From positions 52,023 to 116,022 of the forward strand of contig SSEL01000018.1 in the NCBI GenBank assembly GCA_008012315.1: 64,000 bases of DNA. The letters are read 5' to 3'. Made by a program: the position numbers and the translations under genes. Shown here in pieces: positions 47,323 to 56,259 of this stretch; the stretch's first letter is position 1, and every line of letters begins with the position of its first letter. Origin of the DNA: Rhodospirillaceae bacterium (GTDB lineage Bacteria; Pseudomonadota; Alphaproteobacteria; Dongiales; Dongiaceae). The notes beneath the pieces were generated by a model. The model did no database searches and had not been told where the DNA came from. It was given only the letters and a program-made list of their open reading frames with translations.

Positions 47323-48932
47323 CGCGCTATGCCGTTTTCAAGATCCCCCTCTCGTCACATCTGGCGGTGTTCGCCCTTCTCGTTGTCACATGGTCCGTCA
47401 CGTTCGGAGGCGTTGCCGTGCAAGCCGATAGCGCAGCCTTGCCGGATGCGACATTGAGCCCGGCGGAGGAAGCGGCGGTTGATAAAATGGCCTTGCCGTT
47501 ACCAAAGCAACAACAGGGCGATTTCGATGCGATGCGCAAGCGGCGGCTGGTGCGGATTCTCGTCACCAACAGCAAGACACTTTATTTTCTCGACCGCGGA
47601 CGCGAGCTTGGCATCGACAAGGAATATGTCAACGCCTTCGAACAGGCGATCAATGCCAAATACAAAACCAAATCCTTGAAAATTCGCGTCGCTTTGATCC
47701 CCGTCGCCCGCGATAAGCTGCTCAGCATGTTGCGGGATGGCTATGGCGATGTCGCCGCCGCCGGCATGACCGTCACACCCGAACGGCAAGCCGAGGTCGA
47801 TTTCGCCGCGCCGCTCGCCAGGGGAGTGAAGGAGATCGTCGTGACGGGGCCGTCCGCGCCGCAATTGACCTCGCTGGATGACCTTGGCGGCAAGGCCATC
47901 CTGGTGCGGAAGTCGAGCAGCTATTATACCCACCTCAAGGCACTTAACGCTGACCTCGAAAGGCGGCAGAAGCCATCCATCACGCTGACGCTTGCGGCGG
48001 AGGATATCGAAGACGAAGATCTGTTGGAAATGGTCAATGCCGGCCTGCTGCCTTTCGCCGTGGTCGACCGCTATAAGGCCAAGTTCTGGTCGCAGATCTA
48101 CAAAAAGATCAAGCCGCGCGAGGATCTGCTGGTCAGTCAGGGCGGCGACATCGCCTGGGCCATCCGCAAGGACAGCCCGCTGCTGAAAGCCGAAATCGAC
48201 GCCTTCATGAAGACGCACCGGGTCGGCACCAGCTTCGGCAATACGATCGTGCGGCGCTACCTCAGGAATACCAAGCAGATTACCAATGCCTCTTCGGCTG
48301 AGCAGATGGCCCGCTTCGAGAAGCTGGCCGGGATTTTCAAGACCTATGCCAAGCAATACAGCTTCAATGAGCTGATGCTGATGGCCCAGGGCTACCAGGA
48401 ATCGCAGCTCGACCAGGCGCGCCGCAGCCCGCGCGGCGCCGTCGGCGTCATGCAGATGCTGCCATCGACCGCAGCGGACCCCTCGGTCGGCGTCAAGGGC
48501 ATCGATGCCAGTGCCGAGAAAAACATCATGGCCGGCGCCAAATACATGGCCTTGCTGCGCGACAAATATGTCAACGATCCGGCCATCAGTGACAAGGACA
48601 AGGTGTTGATGACCTTTGCGGCCTATAATGCCGGGCCGGGCAATCTCAATAAATTCCGCCGCCTCGCCGAGAAATCCGGCCTCGACAAGAATGTCTGGTT
48701 CGACAATGTCGAGGTGGCCGCTTCCCGCATCGTCGGCCGGGAGACGGTCCAGTATGTCAGCAACATCTACAAATACTATGTCGCCTATGAGCTGGTGCGC
48801 CGGCGTGAGGCGATACGCGAAGATCAAAAATCCGCCATCAATGCCGAACCGATCGGTGACGGCGCCGGTGATGCGAATGACGTCAGCGCCGACTCCACCG
48901 CCACAGCCGGCAGCAGCACGGCCAGCCCCTGA
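47319..48932 (+). CDS. mltF: MltF-type membrane-bound lytic transglycosylase
   Basis: 537 residues from the ATG that overlaps the preceding stop; GGAG lies ten bases upstream. A signal/anchor segment (HLAVFALLVVTWSVTFGGV) is followed by an SBP_bac_3-like regulatory domain (about 55-290: RRLVRILVTNSKTLYFLDRG, then VAAAGMTVTPERQAEVDFA). The C-terminal SLT domain (about 325-480) has catalytic Glu in MAQGYQESQLDQ, then GAVGVMQMLPSTA and TFAAYNAGPGNLNKFR. It cleaves peptidoglycan glycan strands to anhydromuropeptides. The Ser/Ala/Thr-rich C-terminal tail is unstructured. Confidence 0.92.
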   Translation: MTRYAVFKIPLSSHLAVFALLVVTWSVTFGGVAVQADSAALPDATLSPAEEAAVDKMALPLPKQQQGDFDAMRKRRLVRILVTNSKTLYFLDRGRELGIDKEYVNAFEQAINAKYKTKSLKIRVALIPVARDKLLSMLRDGYGDVAAAGMTVTPERQAEVDFAAPLARGVKEIVVTGPSAPQLTSLDDLGGKAILVRKSSSYYTHLKALNADLERRQKPSITLTLAAEDIEDEDLLEMVNAGLLPFAVVDRYKAKFWSQIYKKIKPREDLLVSQGGDIAWAIRKDSPLLKAEIDAFMKTHRVGTSFGNTIVRRYLRNTKQITNASSAEQMARFEKLAGIFKTYAKQYSFNELMLMAQGYQESQLDQARRSPRGAVGVMQMLPSTAADPSVGVKGIDASAEKNIMAGAKYMALLRDKYVNDPAISDKDKVLMTFAAYNAGPGNLNKFRRLAEKSGLDKNVWFDNVEVAASRIVGRETVQYVSNIYKYYVAYELVRRREAIREDQKSAINAEPIGDGAGDANDVSADSTATAGSSTASP

Positions 48933-49008
48933 CGGTCGCGCTGATGATGACGGTGAGGCTGATGACAAGACTTGCTTTCAGCAGGCCGGCGCAAGTTGCG
49001 AGGCGTAT

Positions 49009-49037
49009 GTCATCCGGGAGGGTATATCCCGGATGAC
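49009..49037. repeat. 11-bp inverted repeat between convergent mltF and HNH genes
   Basis: GTCATCCGGGA (49009-49019) pairs with TCCCGGATGAC (49027-49037) around a 7-base loop, in the 130-base gap between converging genes. No T-run; possibly a bidirectional transcription end. Confidence 0.6.
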
Positions 49038-49062
49038 CTGAACCGACGTTCCACGAACCAGC

Positions 49063-49611
49063 CTATTCTTCCAGAACCGAATCCCAGTAAACGAAGTCAG
49101 TCCAGGTATGATGCACTTCTTCATGGAGGTGCGGCGCATTGATGAAAGCGAGTTCCCGGCGGGTGGGCCGCTTCGGCATCCGCAGGAGCGGCATACTGGC
49201 CTCTTCAGGCGTCTTGTTCGCTTTTCGCAGATTGCAGGGCCCGCAAGCCGCAACGACATTCTCCCATGTGGTTCTCCCACCCCGGGAACGTGGCACCACG
49301 TGATCGAAGGTCAGGAATTCCGGTCTGAACAGGCGGGCACAAAACTGGCAAGTCCAGGAATCCCGACAATAGATGTTGTACCGGGTGAATGCCGGATAGC
49401 CGTCAAGCTTTTGATAGTGCTTCAAAGCGACGACACTCGGCACGCGCATCGACAAGCGCGGCGAGTGAACAACCTGATCATATTCGGCAACGAGGCTGAC
49501 GCGGTCGAGAAACAAGGCGCTGATCGCATCCTTCCAGTGCCATGACGACAGGGGAAACATGGAGAGGGGCCGAAAGTCCGCATTCAGGACAAGCGTCTGG
49601 AGGTTTAGCAT
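49063..49611 (-). CDS. HNH endonuclease
   Basis: 182 residues. The N-terminal block LVLNADFRPLSMFPLSSWHW is typical of a small HNH family widespread in alphaproteobacteria. The nuclease core has the zinc pairs CQFC and CGPCN and the catalytic stretch FLTFDHVVPRSRGGRTTWEN. The C-terminus ends YWDSVLEE then TAG, as in relatives. Function is unknown, but members are chromosomal and not evidently mobile. Its ATG overlaps the end of the truncated copy just upstream (shared ATGCTAA). Confidence 0.9.
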   Translation of the reverse strand: MLNLQTLVLNADFRPLSMFPLSSWHWKDAISALFLDRVSLVAEYDQVVHSPRLSMRVPSVVALKHYQKLDGYPAFTRYNIYCRDSWTCQFCARLFRPEFLTFDHVVPRSRGGRTTWENVVAACGPCNLRKANKTPEEASMPLLRMPKRPTRRELAFINAPHLHEEVHHTWTDFVYWDSVLEE

Positions 49612-49880
49612 GACGCCATCCCCCCAAAACGACTGTAGTCAAACTTGCGTTTGACTACAGAGAAGCTCTCAAGAAGATGCCGTGTCGCCCTGCTATGCCG
49701 ATGCACATACAGAGACACGATGTCTTTAGCGATATCCCGCGAAATGAAGACATTGAACCGCGCAAGGAACACCGCCTTGGTCGCGTCCCGCCATGGCCAC
49801 AGGGACAACGGAAGGTAGCTCAATGGCCGGGAGTCGGCATTGAGGTCCAGGGCCGGACAGGATTCAGGCGAAGCCAACAC
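49605..49880 (-). pseudogene. Truncated HNH endonuclease paralogue (N-terminal module only)
   Basis: 91 residues from a GTG with GGAGG nine bases upstream. Its first part, CPALDLNADSRPLSYLPLSL followed by WPWRDATKAVFLARFN, is clearly the same N-terminal block as the intact HNH protein downstream. After that it diverges into an unrelated tail (RDIAKDIVSLYVHRHSRATR) with none of the HNH residues. The stop overlaps the start of the intact gene in ATGCTAA fashion, so it is positioned as a coupled upstream frame. Best read as a decayed tandem duplicate; a small standalone or regulatory product cannot be ruled out. Confidence 0.6.
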
Positions 49881-50071
49881 GCTGTCACACCTCCACGGAG
49901 AAGTGGCGCCAGCGGATGTATTACGGCTGGCCGCCACGTTCCATCGCTATGGTTTAACAGATAATCAGCTTTACGACAAAACACAAGATGTGGGTATAAC
50001 AAGCGAAACAAAGATCACGATGTTGTCACGCGATCTCTGATGAGTTGTAACATAGCGGTGCGGCAGCCCTT

Positions 50072-50728
50072 TTACCGGCCGGCAAACTGCGATTGGAGGA
50101 AGGCGCCGCCCTTCTGCAGGCCCACCTCGTCAATGGAATGCGGCAAGCCCGGCCGGGCCTCCGTGGTGACGGCGATCCCCACCGATTTCAAGGCGGCTTC
50201 CGCCTGGGCCATGGCGTCGAACGGCACCACCTGGTCGCCCGTGCCATGCACCAGCAGGACCGGCGGCCGGGCGCGGATAGCCTCCGGCAGTTCCTGGGGA
50301 CCAATCAGTGCGCCGGAATAACCGACGATACCGGCGATCGCCTGGGCACGTCGCGGGCCGACATGCAGCGACATCATCGTACCCTGGGAGAAGCCGACCA
50401 GCGCGAGATCGCTGTCCTGCAGCCCGAACCGCACCAATTGCGCATCGATGAAAGCGTCGAGAATGCCCGCCGCCGCCTTCACGCCGCCAAGCTTCATCTG
50501 CATGTCGCGATTATCGAGGCTGAACCACTGGAAGCCATAGGGCGACATCTCGCAGGGGAACGGCGCATTGGGGGAGAGAAAGGCCGCATCCGGCATCAGC
50601 GGCGCCCAATAGGGGGCCAGGCTGATCAGGTCGTCGCCATTGGAGCCATAGCCGTGAAGGAACACCACCAGCTTCCTGGCCGGACCACCGTTGCGCGGCG
50701 CCTGTTCCGGTCCCTGCAAGTCTACCAT
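50072..50728 (-). CDS. Carboxylesterase/phospholipase-type alpha/beta hydrolase
   Basis: 218 residues. The fold markers are VVFLHGYGSNGDDLISLA (oxyanion region), nucleophile elbow LVGFSQGTMMS, the acid in VHGTGDQVVPFD and His in RPGLPHSIDEVGL. The layout matches the short-chain carboxylesterase/YpfH/lysophospholipase-like family (Abhydrolase_2). It hydrolyses short acyl esters; the natural substrate is unknown. A monocistronic gene, divergent from gluQRS. Confidence 0.9.
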   Translation of the reverse strand: MVDLQGPEQAPRNGGPARKLVVFLHGYGSNGDDLISLAPYWAPLMPDAAFLSPNAPFPCEMSPYGFQWFSLDNRDMQMKLGGVKAAAGILDAFIDAQLVRFGLQDSDLALVGFSQGTMMSLHVGPRRAQAIAGIVGYSGALIGPQELPEAIRARPPVLLVHGTGDQVVPFDAMAQAEAALKSVGIAVTTEARPGLPHSIDEVGLQKGGAFLQSQFAGR

Positions 50729-50916
50729 CTTATCCCCATATCTCCGCGATCCGTTCCCGCCCTTTCTAAGGCCAATTCTCCGTCCTGCCTAGCCGATGAA
50801 CAGGCTGCGATGGAGGTCCTGCAACGAAAGCCCCACGATGAAAGCCCGGTGATGAACAGTTGCGGTCCGGTGCAATCTTGCCTATGGCTGGAATTTGACA
50901 AGGGCCGGGGCCGCCG

Positions 50917-51810
50917 GTGAAAAAGGCTGAGCTCCTTGAGATCGAAGCCGCACCGATGATCGTCACCCGATTCGCCCCCAGCCCCACCGGATTTCTGCAT
51001 CTCGGCCACCTCCATGCCGCGCTGATCGGCTGGAACGCAGCGCGAGAAGCCGGCGGGCGGTTTCTGCTGCGGATCGAGGATATCGATACGGCACGCTGCC
51101 GGCCGGAATTCGAGCGCGCCATCATGGAGGATCTCGGCTGGGTCGGATTGGACTGGGACGGGCCGGTCAGGCGACAATCGGATCATCTCGATGACTATCG
51201 CGCGGCGCTGGCACGGCTTGAGGAACGCGGACTGATCTATCCCTGCTTCTGCAGCCGAAAGGACATCCTGGCGGCGGCTTCGGCGCCGCATGACGTTCCA
51301 TCGCCGGATGGGCCGATCTATCCCGGCACCTGCCGGCACCTGCCGGCCGATATCGTCAAGGCACGCCGGGCCAAAGGCGCCCCCTATGCCCTGCGTTTCG
51401 ACAGCGGCAAAGCCGCCGCCCTGGCTGGCCCCTTGAGCTTCGAGGATCAGGGCCAGGGGAACGTCACTGTCAGGCCGGATTTGCTGGGCGATGTCGTTCT
51501 GGCCCGCCGGGACGCACCGGCCAGCTATCATCTATGTGTGACCGTGGATGACCATTTGCAGGGCGTCACCCTGGTCACGCGGGGCGTCGACCTGTTCACC
51601 GCCACCCATGTCCATCGCCTGTTGCAGGCTGTTCTGGGACTTGCAGTTCCTGTATATCGCCACCACTTATTGTTGACCAATGCCCAGGGACAGCGCCTGT
51701 CGAAACGCGATGGGGCGCTGAGCTTGCGCCAGATGCGGGAGGACGGCCAGGCGGCCGCCGCGATTCGGAAGCAAGCGGAAAAAGCCGGCATCGGTCAAAC
51801 AAGAAGCTGA
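50917..51810 (+). CDS. gluQ: Glutamyl-Q tRNA(Asp) synthetase
   Basis: 297 residues from a GTG; an ATG at 50956 is an alternative and would start at the first conserved block. Truncated GluRS-like catalytic domain: VTRFAPSPTGFLHLGHLHAA with the HIGH-type motif, LRIEDIDTARC, and the KMSKS-type motif QRLSKRDGALSLRQ. The anticodon-binding domain of GluRS is absent, as expected for GluQRS, which glutamylates queuosine in tRNA(Asp). Some zinc-site cysteines are visible (YPCFCSRKD). Confidence 0.92.
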   Translation: MKKAELLEIEAAPMIVTRFAPSPTGFLHLGHLHAALIGWNAAREAGGRFLLRIEDIDTARCRPEFERAIMEDLGWVGLDWDGPVRRQSDHLDDYRAALARLEERGLIYPCFCSRKDILAAASAPHDVPSPDGPIYPGTCRHLPADIVKARRAKGAPYALRFDSGKAAALAGPLSFEDQGQGNVTVRPDLLGDVVLARRDAPASYHLCVTVDDHLQGVTLVTRGVDLFTATHVHRLLQAVLGLAVPVYRHHLLLTNAQGQRLSKRDGALSLRQMREDGQAAAAIRKQAEKAGIGQTRS

Positions 51811-51836
51811 TTTTCAATTGATTTTCCGAGTATCCG

Positions 51837-52526
51837 ATGCCGACATTTAACGATTTCCTGCCGGAGCTGATCGCCCTCGGCCAGGTCATTCTGGTGGATC
51901 TGGTTCTCGCCGGAGACAATGCCATCGTGGTCGGCATGGCAGCGGCCGGCTTGCCGCGCCAGCAGCGAAACCGTGCCATTCTGATCGGCATCATCGCCGC
52001 CACCTTATTGCGCGTGATCTTCGCCCTGATCACCAACCAGCTTCTGATGATCATCGGGCTGACCTTTGCCGGCGGCATCCTGCTGCTTTGGGTTTGCTGG
52101 AAGTTCTGGCGCGAATTGATGCAACAGCGCCGCGAACGGCTGGAGCTGAAAGCCCGCGAGCATCTCAGTACGGATGAAAGCATCGAGTTGTCGGAGCCGC
52201 AGGAAGTCTTGCCGGGTGCGACACCCGGCAAGACCCTTCGGCAGGCAATCACCCAGATCGTCGTGGCCGATGTATCGATGTCCCTCGACAATGTCCTGGC
52301 TGTCGCCGGCGCCGCGCGGGAACATACCTGGGTGCTGATTTTCGGCCTCGTGCTTTCCGTCGGCCTGATGGGTGCCGCCGCGACCTTGATCGCCAAGCTG
52401 CTCAAGAAGTATCACTGGATCGCCTATATCGGCCTGGCGGTGATCTTCTACGTCGCCTGCAAGATGATCTGGGACGGCTGGTTTGAAGTCGCGCCGCACA
52501 TGGAGGAACTTACCGACTTCAATTGA
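51837..52526 (+). CDS. TerC family integral membrane protein (YjbE type)
   Basis: 229 residues with seven hydrophobic helices. TerC signatures: ILVDLVLAGDNAIVVGMAA in TM1 and VVADVSMSLDNVLAVAGAA in the second half, both with conserved Asp/Asn residues. A charged cytoplasmic loop (about 95-135) divides the two halves. TerC/YjbE proteins are implicated in manganese or other metal export, often coupled to secretion. Just 26 bases downstream of gluQRS, so no room for a yybP-ykoY riboswitch; probably co-transcribed. Confidence 0.9.
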   Translation: MPTFNDFLPELIALGQVILVDLVLAGDNAIVVGMAAAGLPRQQRNRAILIGIIAATLLRVIFALITNQLLMIIGLTFAGGILLLWVCWKFWRELMQQRRERLELKAREHLSTDESIELSEPQEVLPGATPGKTLRQAITQIVVADVSMSLDNVLAVAGAAREHTWVLIFGLVLSVGLMGAAATLIAKLLKKYHWIAYIGLAVIFYVACKMIWDGWFEVAPHMEELTDFN

Positions 52527-52550
52527 AGCCAACTGCCCCGGATGTGATGG

Positions 52551-53414
52551 TCAATGCGCCCCCGGTTGAAAGGCGGACAAACCCATCGCCAGATCGGCAT
52601 AGCCCGGTTGATCCGGTTTGAAATAGCCGTGCCGAACGAGGAAATCGATAACCACCGGCGCGACATTGAATTTGAAAGCCTCGCTCCCGGTCATGATTTC
52701 CGCCACTTCCTCCAGCTCCATCAGGCGGAATGAGGCGATCTCGCCATCGGTATTGGCCGGCTCGAAATTCGCCGGCAATTCGAGATCGTAGAGAAAGAGC
52801 GTATCCTGCCGCAGGAAGCCTTGATGCAGCATGCGGTAGGAGATCGCGCCGACCGGAATCGCCTGCCGCGCTAGGACTTCTTCTATCCCCGCTTCCTCGC
52901 CACATTCCTTGACCAGATTGGCCATCGGATCGAGCCCGAAGGGAACACCACCCGCCACCAGGTTATCGAGCTTTCCGGGCTCGATCTGGCGGTTGGCCGC
53001 ACGCTGTCCGACCCAGAGCCTGATCCGCCCGCCATCGCGTACATAGCCGTTCATGTGGACACCGTAGGCCTTGACGCCGAAGACCGGCACGGCTGCCCGT
53101 TCCAGCCGCAGCAAAGGCGGCAGGCCGTAATCGGCGACAACCGGGAAGGCTTCATTGCGCCAACCCTGCACGATGCCGAGTTCCGCCAGCGCCCGAACCA
53201 CCTCGCCGACGGCAGCGGTGCGATGATCAAAATCTGCGAGATGCGATTGCAGGACAACGGCATCATCACCGACGGCAAAAACAGTGGGATAGTGGCGCAG
53301 CGCATCGGCTACGTCATGCCGCAGCCAGCCGATCTGTGCCTTGCCGATAGACCAGGGCCGGAATCCGGACAGATCGCTGATGGTGCAGCGATGAAGACGT
53401 TCGAGCAGACTCAT
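52551..53414 (-). CDS. DUF4743-NUDIX hydrolase (second of tandem pair)
   Basis: 287 residues. The N-terminal DUF4743 domain (about 1-115) is followed by a NUDIX domain (about 120-270) with box GLDPMANLVKECGEEAGIEE. The core REUXEE is KECGEE here, conserving the catalytic glutamates. The architecture is that of thiamine-pyrophosphate/Tnr3-like NUDIX hydrolases. Its ATG overlaps the TGA of the paralogue upstream (ATGA), so the pair is translationally coupled. The substrate is unproven. Confidence 0.87.
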   Translation of the reverse strand: MSLLERLHRCTISDLSGFRPWSIGKAQIGWLRHDVADALRHYPTVFAVGDDAVVLQSHLADFDHRTAAVGEVVRALAELGIVQGWRNEAFPVVADYGLPPLLRLERAAVPVFGVKAYGVHMNGYVRDGGRIRLWVGQRAANRQIEPGKLDNLVAGGVPFGLDPMANLVKECGEEAGIEEVLARQAIPVGAISYRMLHQGFLRQDTLFLYDLELPANFEPANTDGEIASFRLMELEEVAEIMTGSEAFKFNVAPVVIDFLVRHGYFKPDQPGYADLAMGLSAFQPGAH

Positions 53415-54343
53415 AATGGATCAAAGGCTATGGGGCGGCGCAAGCCGGCCACCAGATCGAGATAATCGGGATCGTCGGGGCCAAGATAGCCGTGCCGGAT
53501 CAAAAGGTCGATCTTCACCAAAGCGATGTCATAGCTGAACTCATCCGTTTCCCGGAGTTTCTCGATGAGCGCGTGAACCGGCATCAGTTGAAAAGCGGCA
53601 ACCTCGCCGTCGGTATTGTTCGGCATGAAATCCGCCGGCAGATGCAAATCGTAATTGAACTGCAAGCCGACACGCAGCCCCTCCCCGGCCTCGATCGTCA
53701 ATGTGGTCAGGCTGACCGGCTTTGCTTGCCTTGCGACCCCCGGTTCGATGCCGGCCTCTTCCCAGCATTCCTTCACGAGGTTGTCCCAGACGCTGATTCC
53801 CAGTGGCTGGCCACCGCCCACCAGCAGATCCAGCATGTTCGGATCCACCGGCTTATGCGCGGCGCGACGGCCGATCCATAGATGCAAATCGTCGCCTCGG
53901 CCAACCAGCCCGTTGATGTTGACGCCATAGCTGAGAACGCCGAAGAGCGGTGTCGCCGCCCGTTCCATGCACAGCAGCGGCGGCAGACCGAAACCCCGGT
54001 TGACCGGAAACAGTTCGTTCCGCCAGCCCGAGACCAGACCGGTTTCGCGCCAGGCAGACAGAACCTCCGCCATGGCCGCACTGCGGCTCTCGAAATCGGC
54101 CAGGCGATCCTGGATGGCGACCCGGTCGCCGCCGATGGCGAAAACGCCCGGAAAGGCGGCCAGATGGTCGACCCTGGTCCGGCGCACCCAGCCGACATGC
54201 TGATCAGCGACGATGAATTTCAGATACCGGTCGAAATCGACCGCGGGGTAGCGGCGAAACTGACGCATCAAGCTCGACCGAATGACTGGTTTCTCGGCCG
54301 TTTTCTCGGAAATTGCCGGTGTCGGAAAGTTTGCGTGATTCAA
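53411..54343 (-). CDS. DUF4743-NUDIX hydrolase (first of tandem pair)
   Basis: 310 residues, a paralogue of the gene at 52551-53414: N-terminal DUF4743 region (about 30-145; VDRYLKF-like start, then VHWVRRTRVDHLAAF-type segment) and a NUDIX box GISVWDNLVKECWEEAGIEP. The first 20-25 residues have no counterpart in the paralogue, so a downstream start is possible. Both genes end with the same YFKPDQPGYADL/YLGPDDPDYLDL pattern. A product of tandem duplication, with distinct residues around the box that may indicate different substrates. Confidence 0.85.
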   Translation of the reverse strand: MNHANFPTPAISEKTAEKPVIRSSLMRQFRRYPAVDFDRYLKFIVADQHVGWVRRTRVDHLAAFPGVFAIGGDRVAIQDRLADFESRSAAMAEVLSAWRETGLVSGWRNELFPVNRGFGLPPLLCMERAATPLFGVLSYGVNINGLVGRGDDLHLWIGRRAAHKPVDPNMLDLLVGGGQPLGISVWDNLVKECWEEAGIEPGVARQAKPVSLTTLTIEAGEGLRVGLQFNYDLHLPADFMPNNTDGEVAAFQLMPVHALIEKLRETDEFSYDIALVKIDLLIRHGYLGPDDPDYLDLVAGLRRPIAFDPL

Positions 54344-54782
54344 ACCGGGGCCCTTTCACAATGCCCTCAGGATATCGATGGCCAATGCCACAAGGCTGTC
54401 GCAATCCGGTCATGCCCATGCCATGACGTTCCGCGATATTGTTGGCCGCGCCGGTCGAAACAGATTTGGGATCCGGAACCGACCCTAATCCAGGAGCCGA
54501 CAAATGCAACGACAAAAATGTCACGTTCTGAGCGTCGCCACGCTGAAACGCCTTTTTATGCTGTTGCCCAGCCGCTTGCCGATTGCTGCCAATTGCAACG
54601 CCCCTCTGAGAAACGGCAAACCGGCCTGACATTTCCGGTGAGCCCGGCATTTCCATGGAATTGCGCGGGGCGATGCCATTCCTTTCCCCAGACGCCTTCT
54701 CTGCCGTCTCCTTGTCCCCATCGATAACTCAGCCTATCCTGGGCTTGAGCGAACCGGCTTCGCCGGTCAGGCAATTTCTCGG
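54344..54782. other. Intergenic region between divergent NUDIX and protease genes
   Basis: About 440 bases with no supported gene. A small hairpin, ACCGGC-TTC-GCCGGT at 54753-54767, lies just before the protease start. Both divergent promoters must lie here; I cannot place them with confidence. Confidence 0.4.
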
Positions 54783-55517
54783 ATGGAGTTGGCGCGCATG
54801 CGCGCTTGGATGATTGCGGTTATCCTGATCGTCGCAACGGCCGCGCTGATTTTCCTCCTGAACAGCGCCTTTCCCGACGCTTTGCAAAACGACGACAACC
54901 GGATGCAGCTCTTCGCCTCCCTGGGCTGGCTGGCATTGCTCGGCAGCAGCGTTGTCCTGCGCCTGCGCAGCCGGCCCGGCAGCAGCTTGCGCGCCTTGGC
55001 TGCCTGGGTCCTCATCTTCCTGGTCCTGGTCTGGGTCTATGCCTATCGTGTCGAGGCTGTGGCGATCGGCCAGCGCCTGCTGGCGGTGCTGGTCCCCGGC
55101 ATTGGCTATACGACAATGAGCGCGAACAGCGATGGCACGGCCAGCGGACAAGGCGAAATGCGCTTCGCCGTCAATCGCGACGGCCATTATCAGGTCAATG
55201 CGCGGGTCAATGGCGCCTATGTCACTTTCCTGGTCGATACCGGCGCCACCGATGTGGTGCTGACCATGCTCGACGCCCAACGGATCGGCTTCGATCCCGC
55301 CAAACTGCGTTTCACGCAACGGGCGGAAACCGCCAATGGCGTTGTCCGCGCCGCGCCGGTCACCTTGGATGAGATCGCCCTCGGCTCCATCGTCGTCGAC
55401 CGTCTACCGGCTTCGGTGAATGAAGCGCCGATGTCGCAGTCCTTGCTGGGCATGCGCTTCCTCAATCAGCTGAAATCCTGGCGGGTCGAGAATCAGATGC
55501 TGATCCTCCAGCAATAG
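54783..55517 (+). CDS. Membrane-anchored retropepsin-like aspartic protease (clan AA)
   Basis: 244 residues; an ATG five codons downstream is an alternative start. Three hydrophobic segments (about 8-24, 42-58, 70-88) anchor the N-terminus. The C-terminal domain (about 120-244) is a single retropepsin-type domain with the catalytic triplet in VTFLVDTGATDVVLTM (Asp152) and the flap and last strands SLLGMRFLNQLKSW. It matches the TIGR02281 alphaproteobacterial family, likely active as a dimer in the periplasm. Targets are unknown. Ends in TAG. Confidence 0.88.
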   Translation: MELARMRAWMIAVILIVATAALIFLLNSAFPDALQNDDNRMQLFASLGWLALLGSSVVLRLRSRPGSSLRALAAWVLIFLVLVWVYAYRVEAVAIGQRLLAVLVPGIGYTTMSANSDGTASGQGEMRFAVNRDGHYQVNARVNGAYVTFLVDTGATDVVLTMLDAQRIGFDPAKLRFTQRAETANGVVRAAPVTLDEIALGSIVVDRLPASVNEAPMSQSLLGMRFLNQLKSWRVENQMLILQQ

Positions 55518-55530
55518 CGCCGCTATCCGC

Positions 55531-56190
55531 TCAGCGCTGCAGGACCTGCCGGCAGGTCTCCGCCCGCGCCTGCCAGCCGGTGCGTTCCAGTTCCGGCGTA
55601 TCATGTTCCTCGACCGGCCAGCCAAGGCAGAGATAAGCGACGAAACGCCAGGTCTCGGGCACGTTCAGCGTCGCGGTCGCGGCATCGGGATCGAGAATCG
55701 ACACCCAGCCGAGGCCGACGCCATGAATGCGTCCGGCCAGCCAGAGCGTGTGGATGGCCAGCACCGTCGAATAGAGCAAGGTCTCCGGCATGGTGCGACG
55801 TCCGAGGCCCTGCCCTTGCTCGGTCTCGACATCGCAGAAGACGGCGAAATGACGCGGCGCCTCGCGCAGGCCGGCCAGTTTCAACCCGGCGTAAAGCTGG
55901 GCTCTTTCCCCGCCATAGCCTGTCAGGGCCTCGCGATTGGCGGCTTCGTAATTCGCGATGACGGCGGCGCGATTTGCCGGATCATCCACGCTGACGAAAC
56001 GCCAGGGCTGGGCATTGCCGACCGAGGGCGCAAGACAGGCAAGATCCAGCAGTTCATCGACCAGGCCGACCGGCAGAGGATCGGTGCGAAAGTGCCGCAC
56101 ATCGCGCCGCCACCGCAGCAATTCGCGAAACCGGGCACGGAACTCCGTGGGAAAGCGCGGCGCCGGCGCGCGATGTGCGATGTATTTCAA
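55531..56190 (-). CDS. bluB: 5,6-dimethylbenzimidazole synthase
   Basis: 219 residues of the nitroreductase-like flavin fold. BluB features: RWRRDVRHFRTDPLP at the N-terminus, CLAPSVGNAQPWRFV, and the C-terminal GWVSILDP, VAYLCLGWPVEEHD. BluB fragments reduced FMN with oxygen to make the lower ligand of cobalamin. It lies 70 bases downstream of the B12-dependent mutase gene meaA on the same strand, linking cofactor supply to its user. Confidence 0.93.
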   Translation of the reverse strand: MKYIAHRAPAPRFPTEFRARFRELLRWRRDVRHFRTDPLPVGLVDELLDLACLAPSVGNAQPWRFVSVDDPANRAAVIANYEAANREALTGYGGERAQLYAGLKLAGLREAPRHFAVFCDVETEQGQGLGRRTMPETLLYSTVLAIHTLWLAGRIHGVGLGWVSILDPDAATATLNVPETWRFVAYLCLGWPVEEHDTPELERTGWQARAETCRQVLQR

Positions 56191-56259
56191 AATCTGCGCC
56201 TCACCCCTTGGCGTGACTCTAGCGGTATGGATCCTACCGCGCGACTCCTGTGGCGTGGA

